From Reinekea forsetii (GTDB lineage: Bacteria; Pseudomonadota; Gammaproteobacteria; Pseudomonadales; Natronospirillaceae), in the NCBI RefSeq assembly GCF_018860385.1, contig NZ_JAHKPH010000003.1, forward strand, positions 230,908 through 294,907: a stretch of 64,000 bases of DNA. Reading direction: 5' to 3'. The translations under genes were made by a program, and so were the position numbers. The notes under the pieces are model-generated. The model did no database searches. It was not told the DNA's origin and saw only the letters and a list, made by a program, of their open reading frames with translations. Positions 20,646 to 28,142 of the stretch are shown here, in pieces; within the stretch, counting starts at the first letter, position 1, and every line of letters starts with the position of its first letter.

Positions 20646-22107
20646 CCCTTCATCACACTTACTGATCATCGCAGGATTAGAATCTAATGGTTTTGCTGGC
20701 GCACTGAAAGATATCGAAATCGCGGCTCGATTATCTATACCGCCAAGACTCGTTGTTTCTACTCTCACCGCTCAAACTAATCATTCAATGCTGGCCAATG
20801 AGCCAACGCCTGCTGCGGTTGTTAAAGCGCAACTTGAGTCTCTTCAAGCGCCACCGAGTTGTATTAAAATTGGTGTACTCCCAAATTCTGACCAAGCTGT
20901 TACCATTGCACATTGGCTAAAAAACTTAGGTCCGAATAAACCAAAGGTGGTACTTGACCCAATTAAGCTCAGTAGTAGTGACCGCTCAGCTTTTTCCGAT
21001 GAAACTCTAGCCAATATCATTTTGCCGTTGATTCCTTATGTGGATGTCATCACGCCAAATCTAAGTGAATATTGTGATTTAACGAACACGCCTAAACCCC
21101 TATTTGATCACAAAACGGCTTTTGTTCATTTCAAAGTAGCGTTTCCACTGTTTAGAGGCTGCCTATACATTAAAAGCGCTTTAGTGGATTCCAAAAACAG
21201 CCGTGTGACCGACTTATTGATACAACACCATACCCCCACTGAAATACAATACCTGACTCAACACATGAGCGAACTGAATTTACGTGGAACAGGCTGTGTT
21301 TTTTCAACCGCTCTAACGTGTGCTTTATTTCAACAACACTCGATAGAAAGTTCTGCAATTTTGGCCAGTGCTTGCTTAACTGAATTGAGAGACTATCAAC
21401 TGCGATCAACAAAGCCAGATATCGGTTGGCCAATAAATGTGAACTACTACCCTACCGTCAGTCGCCGCGGCCTGCCCACGGTTGCCAGCGCATTTCCTAG
21501 AATGGCTGATCAAGCCGGCTTATACCCTATAGTAGATTCTTCGGCGTGGATTGCCAAACTAGCCTCTTGGGGGGTTCGTACCGTACAACTGCGATTAAAA
21601 AATAGGAACGCAACCGACATAGAAGCAGAAGTCATCAAATCTGTCGCCATTGCGAAGCAACATCAACTACAGCTGTTTATAAATGATTATTGGCAGTTGG
21701 CTATAAAGCACAACGCTTATGGGGTTCATCTGGGGCAGGAAGATTTGCAATCTGCAGATATTGAAAAAATTCACTCCGCCGGTTTACGCTTAGGTATTAG
21801 TACGCATGGCGATTATGAATTTTTGATTGCCAAACAATTACGACCCTCCTACTACGCCGTTGGCGCTATTTTCCCCACAAAAACAAAAGACATGTCGGGT
21901 AAAATACAGGGCATCGAACGGCTAAAACGCTATTGTTTTTTAGCACAAGAGACTCCAGTGGTTGCCATAGGAGGCATAACGCAGCAAAACATAATTCAGG
22001 TACTGTCTGCTCAACCCAATTTCATTGCAATGGTTTCAGCGATCACAGAAGCGAAGGACCCTGAATGTGTGACGAAAGAATTATTAAAGACACTGTCGAG
22101 AGGCTAG
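20638..22107 (+). CDS. thiDE: Fused HMP(-P) kinase / thiamine phosphate synthase (ThiDE)
   Basis: 489-residue fusion. Residues about 1-265 are ThiD-like ribokinase fold (VLDPIKLSSSD, VDVITPNLSEYCDL, LRGTGCVFSTAL with the GTGC anion-hole loop) and 285-489 are ThiE (LYPIVDS, GVRTVQLRLKNR, FINDYWQLA, GVHLGQED, GISTH, YYAVGAIFPTKTKD, PVVAIGGI). It phosphorylates HMP-P and couples the pyrophosphate to thiazole phosphate. The ThiD N-terminal loop, normally AGSDPSGGAG, reads AGLESNGFAG, so this half is divergent. The GTG start at 20638 overlaps thiG by 8 bases; its 3' end overlaps the convergent small gene by 4 bases. Confidence 0.92.
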   Translation: MISPSSHLLIIAGLESNGFAGALKDIEIAARLSIPPRLVVSTLTAQTNHSMLANEPTPAAVVKAQLESLQAPPSCIKIGVLPNSDQAVTIAHWLKNLGPNKPKVVLDPIKLSSSDRSAFSDETLANIILPLIPYVDVITPNLSEYCDLTNTPKPLFDHKTAFVHFKVAFPLFRGCLYIKSALVDSKNSRVTDLLIQHHTPTEIQYLTQHMSELNLRGTGCVFSTALTCALFQQHSIESSAILASACLTELRDYQLRSTKPDIGWPINVNYYPTVSRRGLPTVASAFPRMADQAGLYPIVDSSAWIAKLASWGVRTVQLRLKNRNATDIEAEVIKSVAIAKQHQLQLFINDYWQLAIKHNAYGVHLGQEDLQSADIEKIHSAGLRLGISTHGDYEFLIAKQLRPSYYAVGAIFPTKTKDMSGKIQGIERLKRYCFLAQETPVVAIGGITQQNIIQVLSAQPNFIAMVSAITEAKDPECVTKELLKTLSRG

Positions 22108-22286
22108 CGTTTATTGCGTTTAGTTTGATTCTTTTTAAGCATGAGTTTCAACACCCAAAGCAGCACTAGAAACCCTCCGGCTAAATAAAGCAGAACCATC
22201 AATTCTGATGAGGCACCTTCGGAGTTCATAAAGCGGGACATGTCTTGAATGCGGTCCCGTTGGTCCATAAATAAACTAAACCCCAT
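22104..22286 (-). CDS. Small single-pass membrane protein, unknown
   Basis: 60-residue protein with one hydrophobic segment (ELMVLLYLAGGFLVLLWVLK, about 29-48) and a lysine/arginine-rich C-terminus. I do not recognise the family. The ATG at 22286 is preceded by a strong GGGAGG ribosome binding site, better than an upstream GTG. It follows yqaA by 36 bases and is probably co-transcribed with it. Confidence 0.55.
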   Translation of the reverse strand: MGFSLFMDQRDRIQDMSRFMNSEGASSELMVLLYLAGGFLVLLWVLKLMLKKNQTKRNKR

Positions 22287-22322
22287 ACGACCTCCCGTGC
22301 TTTTCACGTAACGCTTGTACGC

Positions 22323-22739
22323 TTAAAAAACGGATATCACTCCGACAATGACAATTGCGTAGCGAGCCGCTTTACCGATGATCAACCAAGCATACGCCTT
22401 GCTCCGCGAAAAGTTAAGCGCACCGGCCATTAACGGCAATGCATCACCAACTATAGGTAGCCATGCAAAAAACAAACTTGGGGTGCCATAACGACGAACT
22501 TTTACCAGTACATTTGGGTGTTTTTCTTGCACATTGGTTAATTTAGATTCGAACCACGGCGCTGACCAACGCGCCAATTCAAACATGGCGATAGACCCTA
22601 AGGCATTTCCGGCGCTCGCAACAACCCAAATGGTGATGTATTGCTCTGATGCGGCCGACACCAGATAGACGACGTAGGCTTCAGATGCCATTGGCCACAT
22701 TGTTGCCGCGATAAACGCCACAAAAAATAACGTTAACAA
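22323..22739 (-). CDS. yqaA: YqaA-family inner membrane protein
   Basis: 138-residue small relative of DedA/VTT proteins. Matching features to E. coli YqaA are FIAATMWPMASEAYVV near the N-terminus, GNALGS, KVRRYGTPSLFFAWLPIVGDALPLMAGAL and GKAARYAIV. Several membrane helices are apparent. The start appears to be TTG with AAAGGA upstream; no in-frame ATG exists near it. The function of YqaA is not established; DedA relatives are linked to lipid-carrier flipping. Confidence 0.85.
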   Translation of the reverse strand: MLTLFFVAFIAATMWPMASEAYVVYLVSAASEQYITIWVVASAGNALGSIAMFELARWSAPWFESKLTNVQEKHPNVLVKVRRYGTPSLFFAWLPIVGDALPLMAGALNFSRSKAYAWLIIGKAARYAIVIVGVISVF

Positions 22740-22872
22740 TTTGATTTCATTCCTTTAGCCATGGCTCGCACAACTTTTAACCCCACTATACTATCTCAAT
22801 GCCAGAGTATGGCTTGTCATAATATTTAGACAATGCTTGAATAGTCTTTTCACTTCAACAGAAGAGTACCGC

Positions 22873-23496
22873 ATGGCAACGTTTCGATTTTTTGCACTAT
22901 TAGACCGGCTCCGTTGGATAAAACGCTGGGGGCTTAAACGCAATGTCATTGAAGAAAATGTCATGGAACACAGCTGGCAAGTAGCGACTATTGCGCACAC
23001 CTTGGCTGAGATTCGGTTTCATGTGTTAAAGCAACCTAGCCATGAATATACCCCTGAACAAGTGGCGACAACGGCACTTTATCATGATTGCAGTGAAGTG
23101 ATCACTGGCGACATGCCCACTCCGATCAAATATCACTCAACGACAATTCGAAAAGCCTACCAAACCATAGAAGATGAAGCTGAGCATGAGTTGTTTAATC
23201 AACTGCCTGAATCTCTGCAGCCTTCTTTCAAGCATCACATGCTGCACAAGCATATTCATCCAGAAGTGGCTAAATTAGTAAAATACGCCGATAAAATCAG
23301 TGCTTTCTTAAAGTGCCAAGGTGAGCTGCAAGCCGGGAATGCGGAATTTAAGCAGGCGGCAAAGGTTATTGAGAGTGATATACGAGAAATGAACAGCCCA
23401 GAAGTAGACTATTTTATGTCAAACTTTGTGGAATCGTATCAGCTCACCATTGATGAGCTATTGAGCCAACACGATTCTTTAATCGCTCAATCTTGA
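22873..23496 (+). CDS. yfbR: 5'-deoxynucleotidase YfbR (HD domain)
   Basis: 207-residue HD-domain phosphohydrolase converting dNMPs to deoxynucleosides. Motifs: ENVMEHSWQVATIAH (H), ALYHDCSEVITGDMPTPIKY (HD pair) and VKYADKISAFLKC (final D). The start MATFRFFALLDRL at 22873 aligns with E. coli YfbR and has GAAGAG upstream; an upstream in-frame start would add non-homologous residues. The 3' end overlaps the convergent TetR gene by 10 bases. Confidence 0.94.
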   Translation: MATFRFFALLDRLRWIKRWGLKRNVIEENVMEHSWQVATIAHTLAEIRFHVLKQPSHEYTPEQVATTALYHDCSEVITGDMPTPIKYHSTTIRKAYQTIEDEAEHELFNQLPESLQPSFKHHMLHKHIHPEVAKLVKYADKISAFLKCQGELQAGNAEFKQAAKVIESDIREMNSPEVDYFMSNFVESYQLTIDELLSQHDSLIAQS

Positions 23497-24149
23497 TCTA
23501 AGCCAAGCCCGCCAAGAACAAGTGTTTTAATGGTTTTGGTCGCGGTCGCGAAGTCTTCTTCAGTAAGCTCTTCGCGCCCTAGCACCCATTGGATCTGAGT
23601 GGCAAAATCCGCATAATGCTGAGTGGCCCCCCACATCACAAAAATCAGATGATTTGGGTCTATTTCTTTAATTTTTCCTGCTTCTATCCAGCCGTAAAAG
23701 ACTTTAGAGCGGTCGTCTATCCATTCTTTTAAGTCTTCAGATAAGAATTTCTTTAAATACGGAGCCCCTTGGATAATCTCCATGGCAAAGATTCGCGATG
23801 CCAATGGATTCGTCTGTGAATACTTCATTTTTTCTTCAATATAAACAGACAGCACTTCTTTAGGATCATCATTTACTGTGGCATTACTGAAAACATGGTT
23901 CCAAAGCTCAAGAATATCGGCTAAAAGCACGCCATATAAGCCTAATTTACTTTTAAAGTAATAGAGTATATTAGATTTTGGTAAATTAGCCCGATCGGCA
24001 ACGGCATTCAAAGAGGTGCCCTTGTAACCGTTGAGGGCAAATTCAATTTCTGCTGCTTGCAGAATTTTGGCTTCGTTTTGCTGGCGAATGCGCCCCGCTT
24101 TCTTCGGTGTGCGAAATGCACTGTTTAACTGTTCTTGCGCAGAGTTCAC
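23487..24149 (-). CDS. RutR-like TetR-family regulator
   Basis: 220-residue TetR regulator with an N-terminal HTH (GTSLNAVADRANLPKSNILY, about 45-64) and a RutR-type C-terminal domain: SRIFAMEIIQGAPYLK and HLIFVMWGATQHYADFA align with E. coli RutR, the pyrimidine-responsive repressor. GTG is the likely start, with AGGAAA 7 bases upstream. No rut or pyrimidine genes are adjacent, so the ligand and targets cannot be assigned. It overlaps yfbR at the 3' end; a link to nucleotide metabolism is tempting but unproven. Confidence 0.85.
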   Translation of the reverse strand: MNSAQEQLNSAFRTPKKAGRIRQQNEAKILQAAEIEFALNGYKGTSLNAVADRANLPKSNILYYFKSKLGLYGVLLADILELWNHVFSNATVNDDPKEVLSVYIEEKMKYSQTNPLASRIFAMEIIQGAPYLKKFLSEDLKEWIDDRSKVFYGWIEAGKIKEIDPNHLIFVMWGATQHYADFATQIQWVLGREELTEEDFATATKTIKTLVLGGLGLDQD

Positions 24150-24221
24150 GGTGAGTTTCCTGTAATAGCCGTCTCAAGAGCACTCACTTTACCATAAAAT
24201 TTTCACTATTAGGACTAAGAA

Positions 24222-24896
24222 CTACGGTAGCCATAAATCGAATGATGCGCCCCCTCCTTCATTGTTTCCTAAAGCAATAAAACCACGCTTCTCATTGTTT
24301 TTATGTAAGCCGGCAATTTTCTGACAAAAGAATAACCCTAATCCCGTGGTGCCTGTTTGAAAATCGATGCCATTTTGCTCTTTCACTAGGCTCACCATAG
24401 ACTCAGGGTATCCATCGCCATCGTCGGTAATTTTAATATTTAACCAGCCGTCAATTTCATCCACGGTAAAGTAAAGCCCAGAGCGAGTATAGCGGATGGT
24501 GTTCGTCATAACATTGGCTAGCAGCCCTTCAATTAACATAGCATCCATAAACCAAACACTGTCTTTCACTTTGTAATCTATAGTTAGGTTGAGTTTCATA
24601 GACCTTAATAGTTCGGTGTAGCGGGCGGTAGCATCGCTGATGACATCGCTGACCAACACTTCATCAAAGCTGGGAACAAAATTGCCTTTCTGCATTTTGT
24701 AAAGCCCTAACATGTGAACCAGCCCGTTGTTAATACGACCACACTCTAACTGTATTCTGCGAATATCTTGAGCCGACTCCCCGTCGACATCTCCCAATCG
24801 TTGAGCAACATCATTCAACTGCCCATCGATAAGCCCTAATGAATTTTTAACATCATGAACCGTAGCCGCCATAATCATTTGCGTTTCAATATCCAT
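24222..24896 (-). CDS. Soluble sensor histidine kinase without input domain
   Basis: 224-residue kinase made only of a dimerisation/phosphoacceptor region (TVHDVKNSLG, His about 14) and an HATPase_c domain (N box NVMTNTIRYTR, G1 DDGDGYP, G2 GTTGLGLFF). No transmembrane or sensory domain is visible, so its input must come from partners, such as the TPR domain of the upstream response regulator. Its ATG overlaps that gene's TAA by one base (TAATG). The operon is divergent from the beta-barrel/FecR pair. Confidence 0.87.
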   Translation of the reverse strand: MDIETQMIMAATVHDVKNSLGLIDGQLNDVAQRLGDVDGESAQDIRRIQLECGRINNGLVHMLGLYKMQKGNFVPSFDEVLVSDVISDATARYTELLRSMKLNLTIDYKVKDSVWFMDAMLIEGLLANVMTNTIRYTRSGLYFTVDEIDGWLNIKITDDGDGYPESMVSLVKEQNGIDFQTGTTGLGLFFCQKIAGLHKNNEKRGFIALGNNEGGGASFDLWLP

Positions 24897-26563
24897 TAGC
24901 TCTCCTGAATTATCTTTTTAACCGTTTTACGTAACTTAGCGTAGCGATCGTATTGATAATGCTGCTCTGGCAAGTGATCAATGCGCTGCAATAACTCTGA
25001 GCACTTCTTTACATCGTCGGTCGGGTTTGCAAGGGTTCGTAACGTTTGCAATTTGGATTGCACAAAGTTAAGAATCATACCGGGGTGGTTAGGTGAAATA
25101 CGAAGGGCTTTTGCAAATAACTCCAACGATTCGACATACTCTTTTCGTTTATACTTTTCAATGCCTTGCACGTTTAGATCGTGCGCTTCTTTACGTTTAG
25201 CAATTGAGACTGGGTCCGCTTGCAGTTCATCTAAACGCTCCTTAAATTCTACATCACCTTTAAATTGCACTCGCAACCGTTTAACAATTTCATCGGCGTC
25301 TTCAAATCGCCCATTAAAATAAAACGTTTCTGCAATATAAAAGGCCGTATCTGGAATTACTTGATCGACATTAGAAAACAACTCTTTATAAAGTTCATCG
25401 AGCTTTGGGTTTAATGTACTTTGATCTTCAGATTCGGCTTTACGAATTTTTAGCGCGACATTAAAAAGCCGAGCATTGATATTACCTGGGAATCGCTCCG
25501 ACATTTTTTTACTGACAAACATAAGGTCTTTATAAATTTCACGCTTTCGATTTTCTGTTGAATCTCCTAATTCAGACTCGGTTTCTAAACCGTCGACCAG
25601 TTTTTGATAATTCCCCAATTCTTCATGCATTGTGCCTTCGGCCAGCGCAATGGCGGCTTTGTAAGCTTTGTTTGAGCGATGCATGTCTAAATTTTGCTTG
25701 GCAACCCTGGCAAGCTCTAAGTTACGTCGAATGTTTCTCGGCGCCTTTATGATGGCTTTTTCCAGTAAGGCTTGTAGCTCAATTCGATTTTCAGTTTCTT
25801 TATAAATCCTCGCGAGTAAATCATAAGCGGCCATCGCCGTTGACTCATTCACTAGTACTTCTTTTAACCCTTTAGCCGCCGAAGCGTATTTATTTTGTAT
25901 GAATTCAATTTCATGTAAATCGATTTTCACCCAGCTTTGATAGCGCTGTTCAAGCAATCCTAATAGAAAATTCTCCGCTTCTGTGAGTTTTTCTTGTTCA
26001 ATCAATGATTCGGCATACATTTTTTGAGCAAACGATCGATAACGTGGGTGCTCTTCTTCAATTTCTCGAGCTAATTGGCATAACTCTGGCCATTGAGCTT
26101 GCTCTGCACACACCAACAACGGCAGTAACACACGCCTTCGCTCAAACCAGCGTTCTAGTCGCCCCGCTAATACATCCATTGCGAAAGGTTTGGCTAAATA
26201 ATCATCCGGTTCAAATTCTAAAGTGCTGGTTACCAATTCACGTGAGGTGTCTGCGGTAATCATAACGAAAACCGTCTCCTGCCCAATAAGCTTCTTTACA
26301 CGCCACTCTTCCAAAAGCCGAGCGCCGTCTCGACCTTTGCCTAAATTAAAATCGCATAAGATCAATGAAAAATTAATTTCTTTAATCGCCTTCATTGCAG
26401 AATTAGCTTCGCCTGCTTCATAAACATATTCGTAGCCAAGTTCGTGCAACATGCCCTTGATCGATTTACGAACGTTATCGAAATCATCTACGATTAGAAT
26501 CTTCTGATTTTTAGGCTCTGCGTTTGTAAATGTGTCGCCTAGTAGCGCGTTCTGTGTACTCAA
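24896..26563 (-). CDS. Response regulator with C-terminal TPR region
   Basis: 555-residue protein: receiver domain (about 18-140; acidic pair in ILIVDDFDNV, phosphoacceptor in LILCDF, conserved lysine in YLAKPF) followed by about 400 residues of helical TPR-like repeats (for example YAESLIEQEKLTEAENFLLG, NVQGIEKYKRKEYVESLELF). There is no DNA-binding, GGDEF or other enzymatic output, so signalling is probably through protein interaction. TTG start with GAGGA 6 bases upstream. Paired with the downstream kinase. The physiological target is unknown. Confidence 0.85.
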   Translation of the reverse strand: MSTQNALLGDTFTNAEPKNQKILIVDDFDNVRKSIKGMLHELGYEYVYEAGEANSAMKAIKEINFSLILCDFNLGKGRDGARLLEEWRVKKLIGQETVFVMITADTSRELVTSTLEFEPDDYLAKPFAMDVLAGRLERWFERRRVLLPLLVCAEQAQWPELCQLAREIEEEHPRYRSFAQKMYAESLIEQEKLTEAENFLLGLLEQRYQSWVKIDLHEIEFIQNKYASAAKGLKEVLVNESTAMAAYDLLARIYKETENRIELQALLEKAIIKAPRNIRRNLELARVAKQNLDMHRSNKAYKAAIALAEGTMHEELGNYQKLVDGLETESELGDSTENRKREIYKDLMFVSKKMSERFPGNINARLFNVALKIRKAESEDQSTLNPKLDELYKELFSNVDQVIPDTAFYIAETFYFNGRFEDADEIVKRLRVQFKGDVEFKERLDELQADPVSIAKRKEAHDLNVQGIEKYKRKEYVESLELFAKALRISPNHPGMILNFVQSKLQTLRTLANPTDDVKKCSELLQRIDHLPEQHYQYDRYAKLRKTVKKIIQES

Positions 26564-26740
26564 TGCTATCCTCGAATGTTCTACTTTACTTTTTAGGTCA
26601 ACTCACCAATTCTGCAAGCTGTAAATAACTGTAGACTAAATTAAAGAAACCACCCAATTTGGCCGATAAACTTATAACTTACCGAGGCAACCTGCTGCAC
26701 AGCTGCTAAGCTTGTTAAGCAAACTTTTTGAGGATTATTA

Positions 26741-28129
26741 ATGAAGGCTCGATTCATTGCATTGGCCACCTTGCTCGCGAGCACTAGTTTTTCAGAAGAA
26801 TCCGTGACCCCTGTCGTTGTGCCACTTTTTCAAGCACCCGCCAATTCAGAAGAAGCGTTTAATACTGAAGCACTCGCGCAATTTGTTGCCTTAGTTCAAC
26901 AACAAGATTGGCCTACGGCCAGGATGTTAGCCGATGAAATCATCGCAGAGGCTGAAGGGCTACCTCGTTTTGATCTTTATTACGGCATACTTCTAATGCA
27001 AGAGAGAGCCTTTGATCAGGCCATTTTTCCGCTTGAACGCGTATTATTCACTAACCCAAGCCAGCACAGAGCACGTTTAGAGCTTGGTCGGGCCTACTAT
27101 TTTCTTGGCAACTTCGAGCGCGCTAAAGTAGAGCTCAATCAGGTATTGGCGATAAACCCGCCAACCAACGTTAAAACTCGTGTTGAAACGTTGTTAGCCG
27201 CTATTGAATCAGCGCAATCTAGCCGAGATGTCAGTAACGTTGTCGGAGTTAGCCTATTAGCCGGCTGGGACAACAATGCAAATGGCGGCTCTAGCTTAGA
27301 TGAAGCACTCGATTCAAACTTGCTGGGGTTAACTGAGCTCAGTAACGATTCCGAGCCACTCAGTAGTGGTTTTGGCCAGTGGTCAATCAATTACGCGCTT
27401 ATTAAGCCGACCAGTCAAACCGGTAGCCAGCGATTATTGTTTGACTATACCAATCGCCTTTATACCGAACCAGAGCTCCCATCAACGCATACCTTTACGC
27501 TAGGTGGGTTAATCACATCGGAGCAAGACAAGCTTCGCTCTAGCTTACCTATTAATATTCAGCTAGCGCTTGCCAAAGACACCTTGGCTCAACTCACCTT
27601 TGATGCGAACTACCAGTTGGAACTGCTTGCATGGGGTCCACTGTGGGCTGGCGTCAAAATAGGCACTCAACCGTCAATTTCACTGAATGACTCCTCCTCT
27701 ACTTCTGTCAAAGATATGGCAGCTTTGGTCTTAAATGCCTCAGAACGTGGACGAGATCACACTTTTTTGAGCCAATATTTGCAGACAAGCATCGCTGGGG
27801 AGGAGGATGGACATATCGAATGGCGCGCAATGGCGAATCAGTACCAGCTCAACTGGCCCTTAAAGCCTGCGTTGAGTTTGACCAGCCAGTTTGAGCACCA
27901 ATGGCGAATTTATAAGGATGAAGATCTGTTTTTTACTGTAGACGAGGAATCTACCGAGTTAAAAACACGGCAAGATCACATTCTTAGCCTGAATAGCCAA
28001 GTAAATTGGCAGGCAAGCCCTTGGCTTACATCACAAACGCGACTTTCGTTTGAATGGCTAAGAAGTAATATTAATGCATATGAACGCAATCGCTTTGCCA
28101 TCAGCCAAGCCATCAGTGTTCAATTTTGA
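26741..28129 (+). CDS. Slam-like TPR / outer-membrane beta-barrel protein
   Basis: 462 residues. A signal peptide (MKARFIALATLLASTSFSEE) leads to TPR-like helices (about 40-155; RARLELGRAYYFLGNFERAK, then VLAINPPTNVKTRVETLLAA), then a roughly 300-residue beta-rich region from VVGVSLLAGWDNNANGG to the terminal aromatic residue in AISQAISVQF, an outer-membrane barrel C-terminus. N-terminal TPR plus C-terminal barrel, with the P-x-x-V linker and the D-x-N start of the barrel, resembles Slam/DUF560 proteins that export barrel-tagged cargo. The next gene encodes a protein with a TbpB-like C-terminal barrel, the expected cargo type. GAGGA Shine-Dalgarno. Other TPR-barrel families such as PgaA-like exporters remain possible. 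Confidence 0.65.
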   Translation: MKARFIALATLLASTSFSEESVTPVVVPLFQAPANSEEAFNTEALAQFVALVQQQDWPTARMLADEIIAEAEGLPRFDLYYGILLMQERAFDQAIFPLERVLFTNPSQHRARLELGRAYYFLGNFERAKVELNQVLAINPPTNVKTRVETLLAAIESAQSSRDVSNVVGVSLLAGWDNNANGGSSLDEALDSNLLGLTELSNDSEPLSSGFGQWSINYALIKPTSQTGSQRLLFDYTNRLYTEPELPSTHTFTLGGLITSEQDKLRSSLPINIQLALAKDTLAQLTFDANYQLELLAWGPLWAGVKIGTQPSISLNDSSSTSVKDMAALVLNASERGRDHTFLSQYLQTSIAGEEDGHIEWRAMANQYQLNWPLKPALSLTSQFEHQWRIYKDEDLFFTVDEESTELKTRQDHILSLNSQVNWQASPWLTSQTRLSFEWLRSNINAYERNRFAISQAISVQF

Positions 28130-28142
28130 AGAAGGTGTGCCC

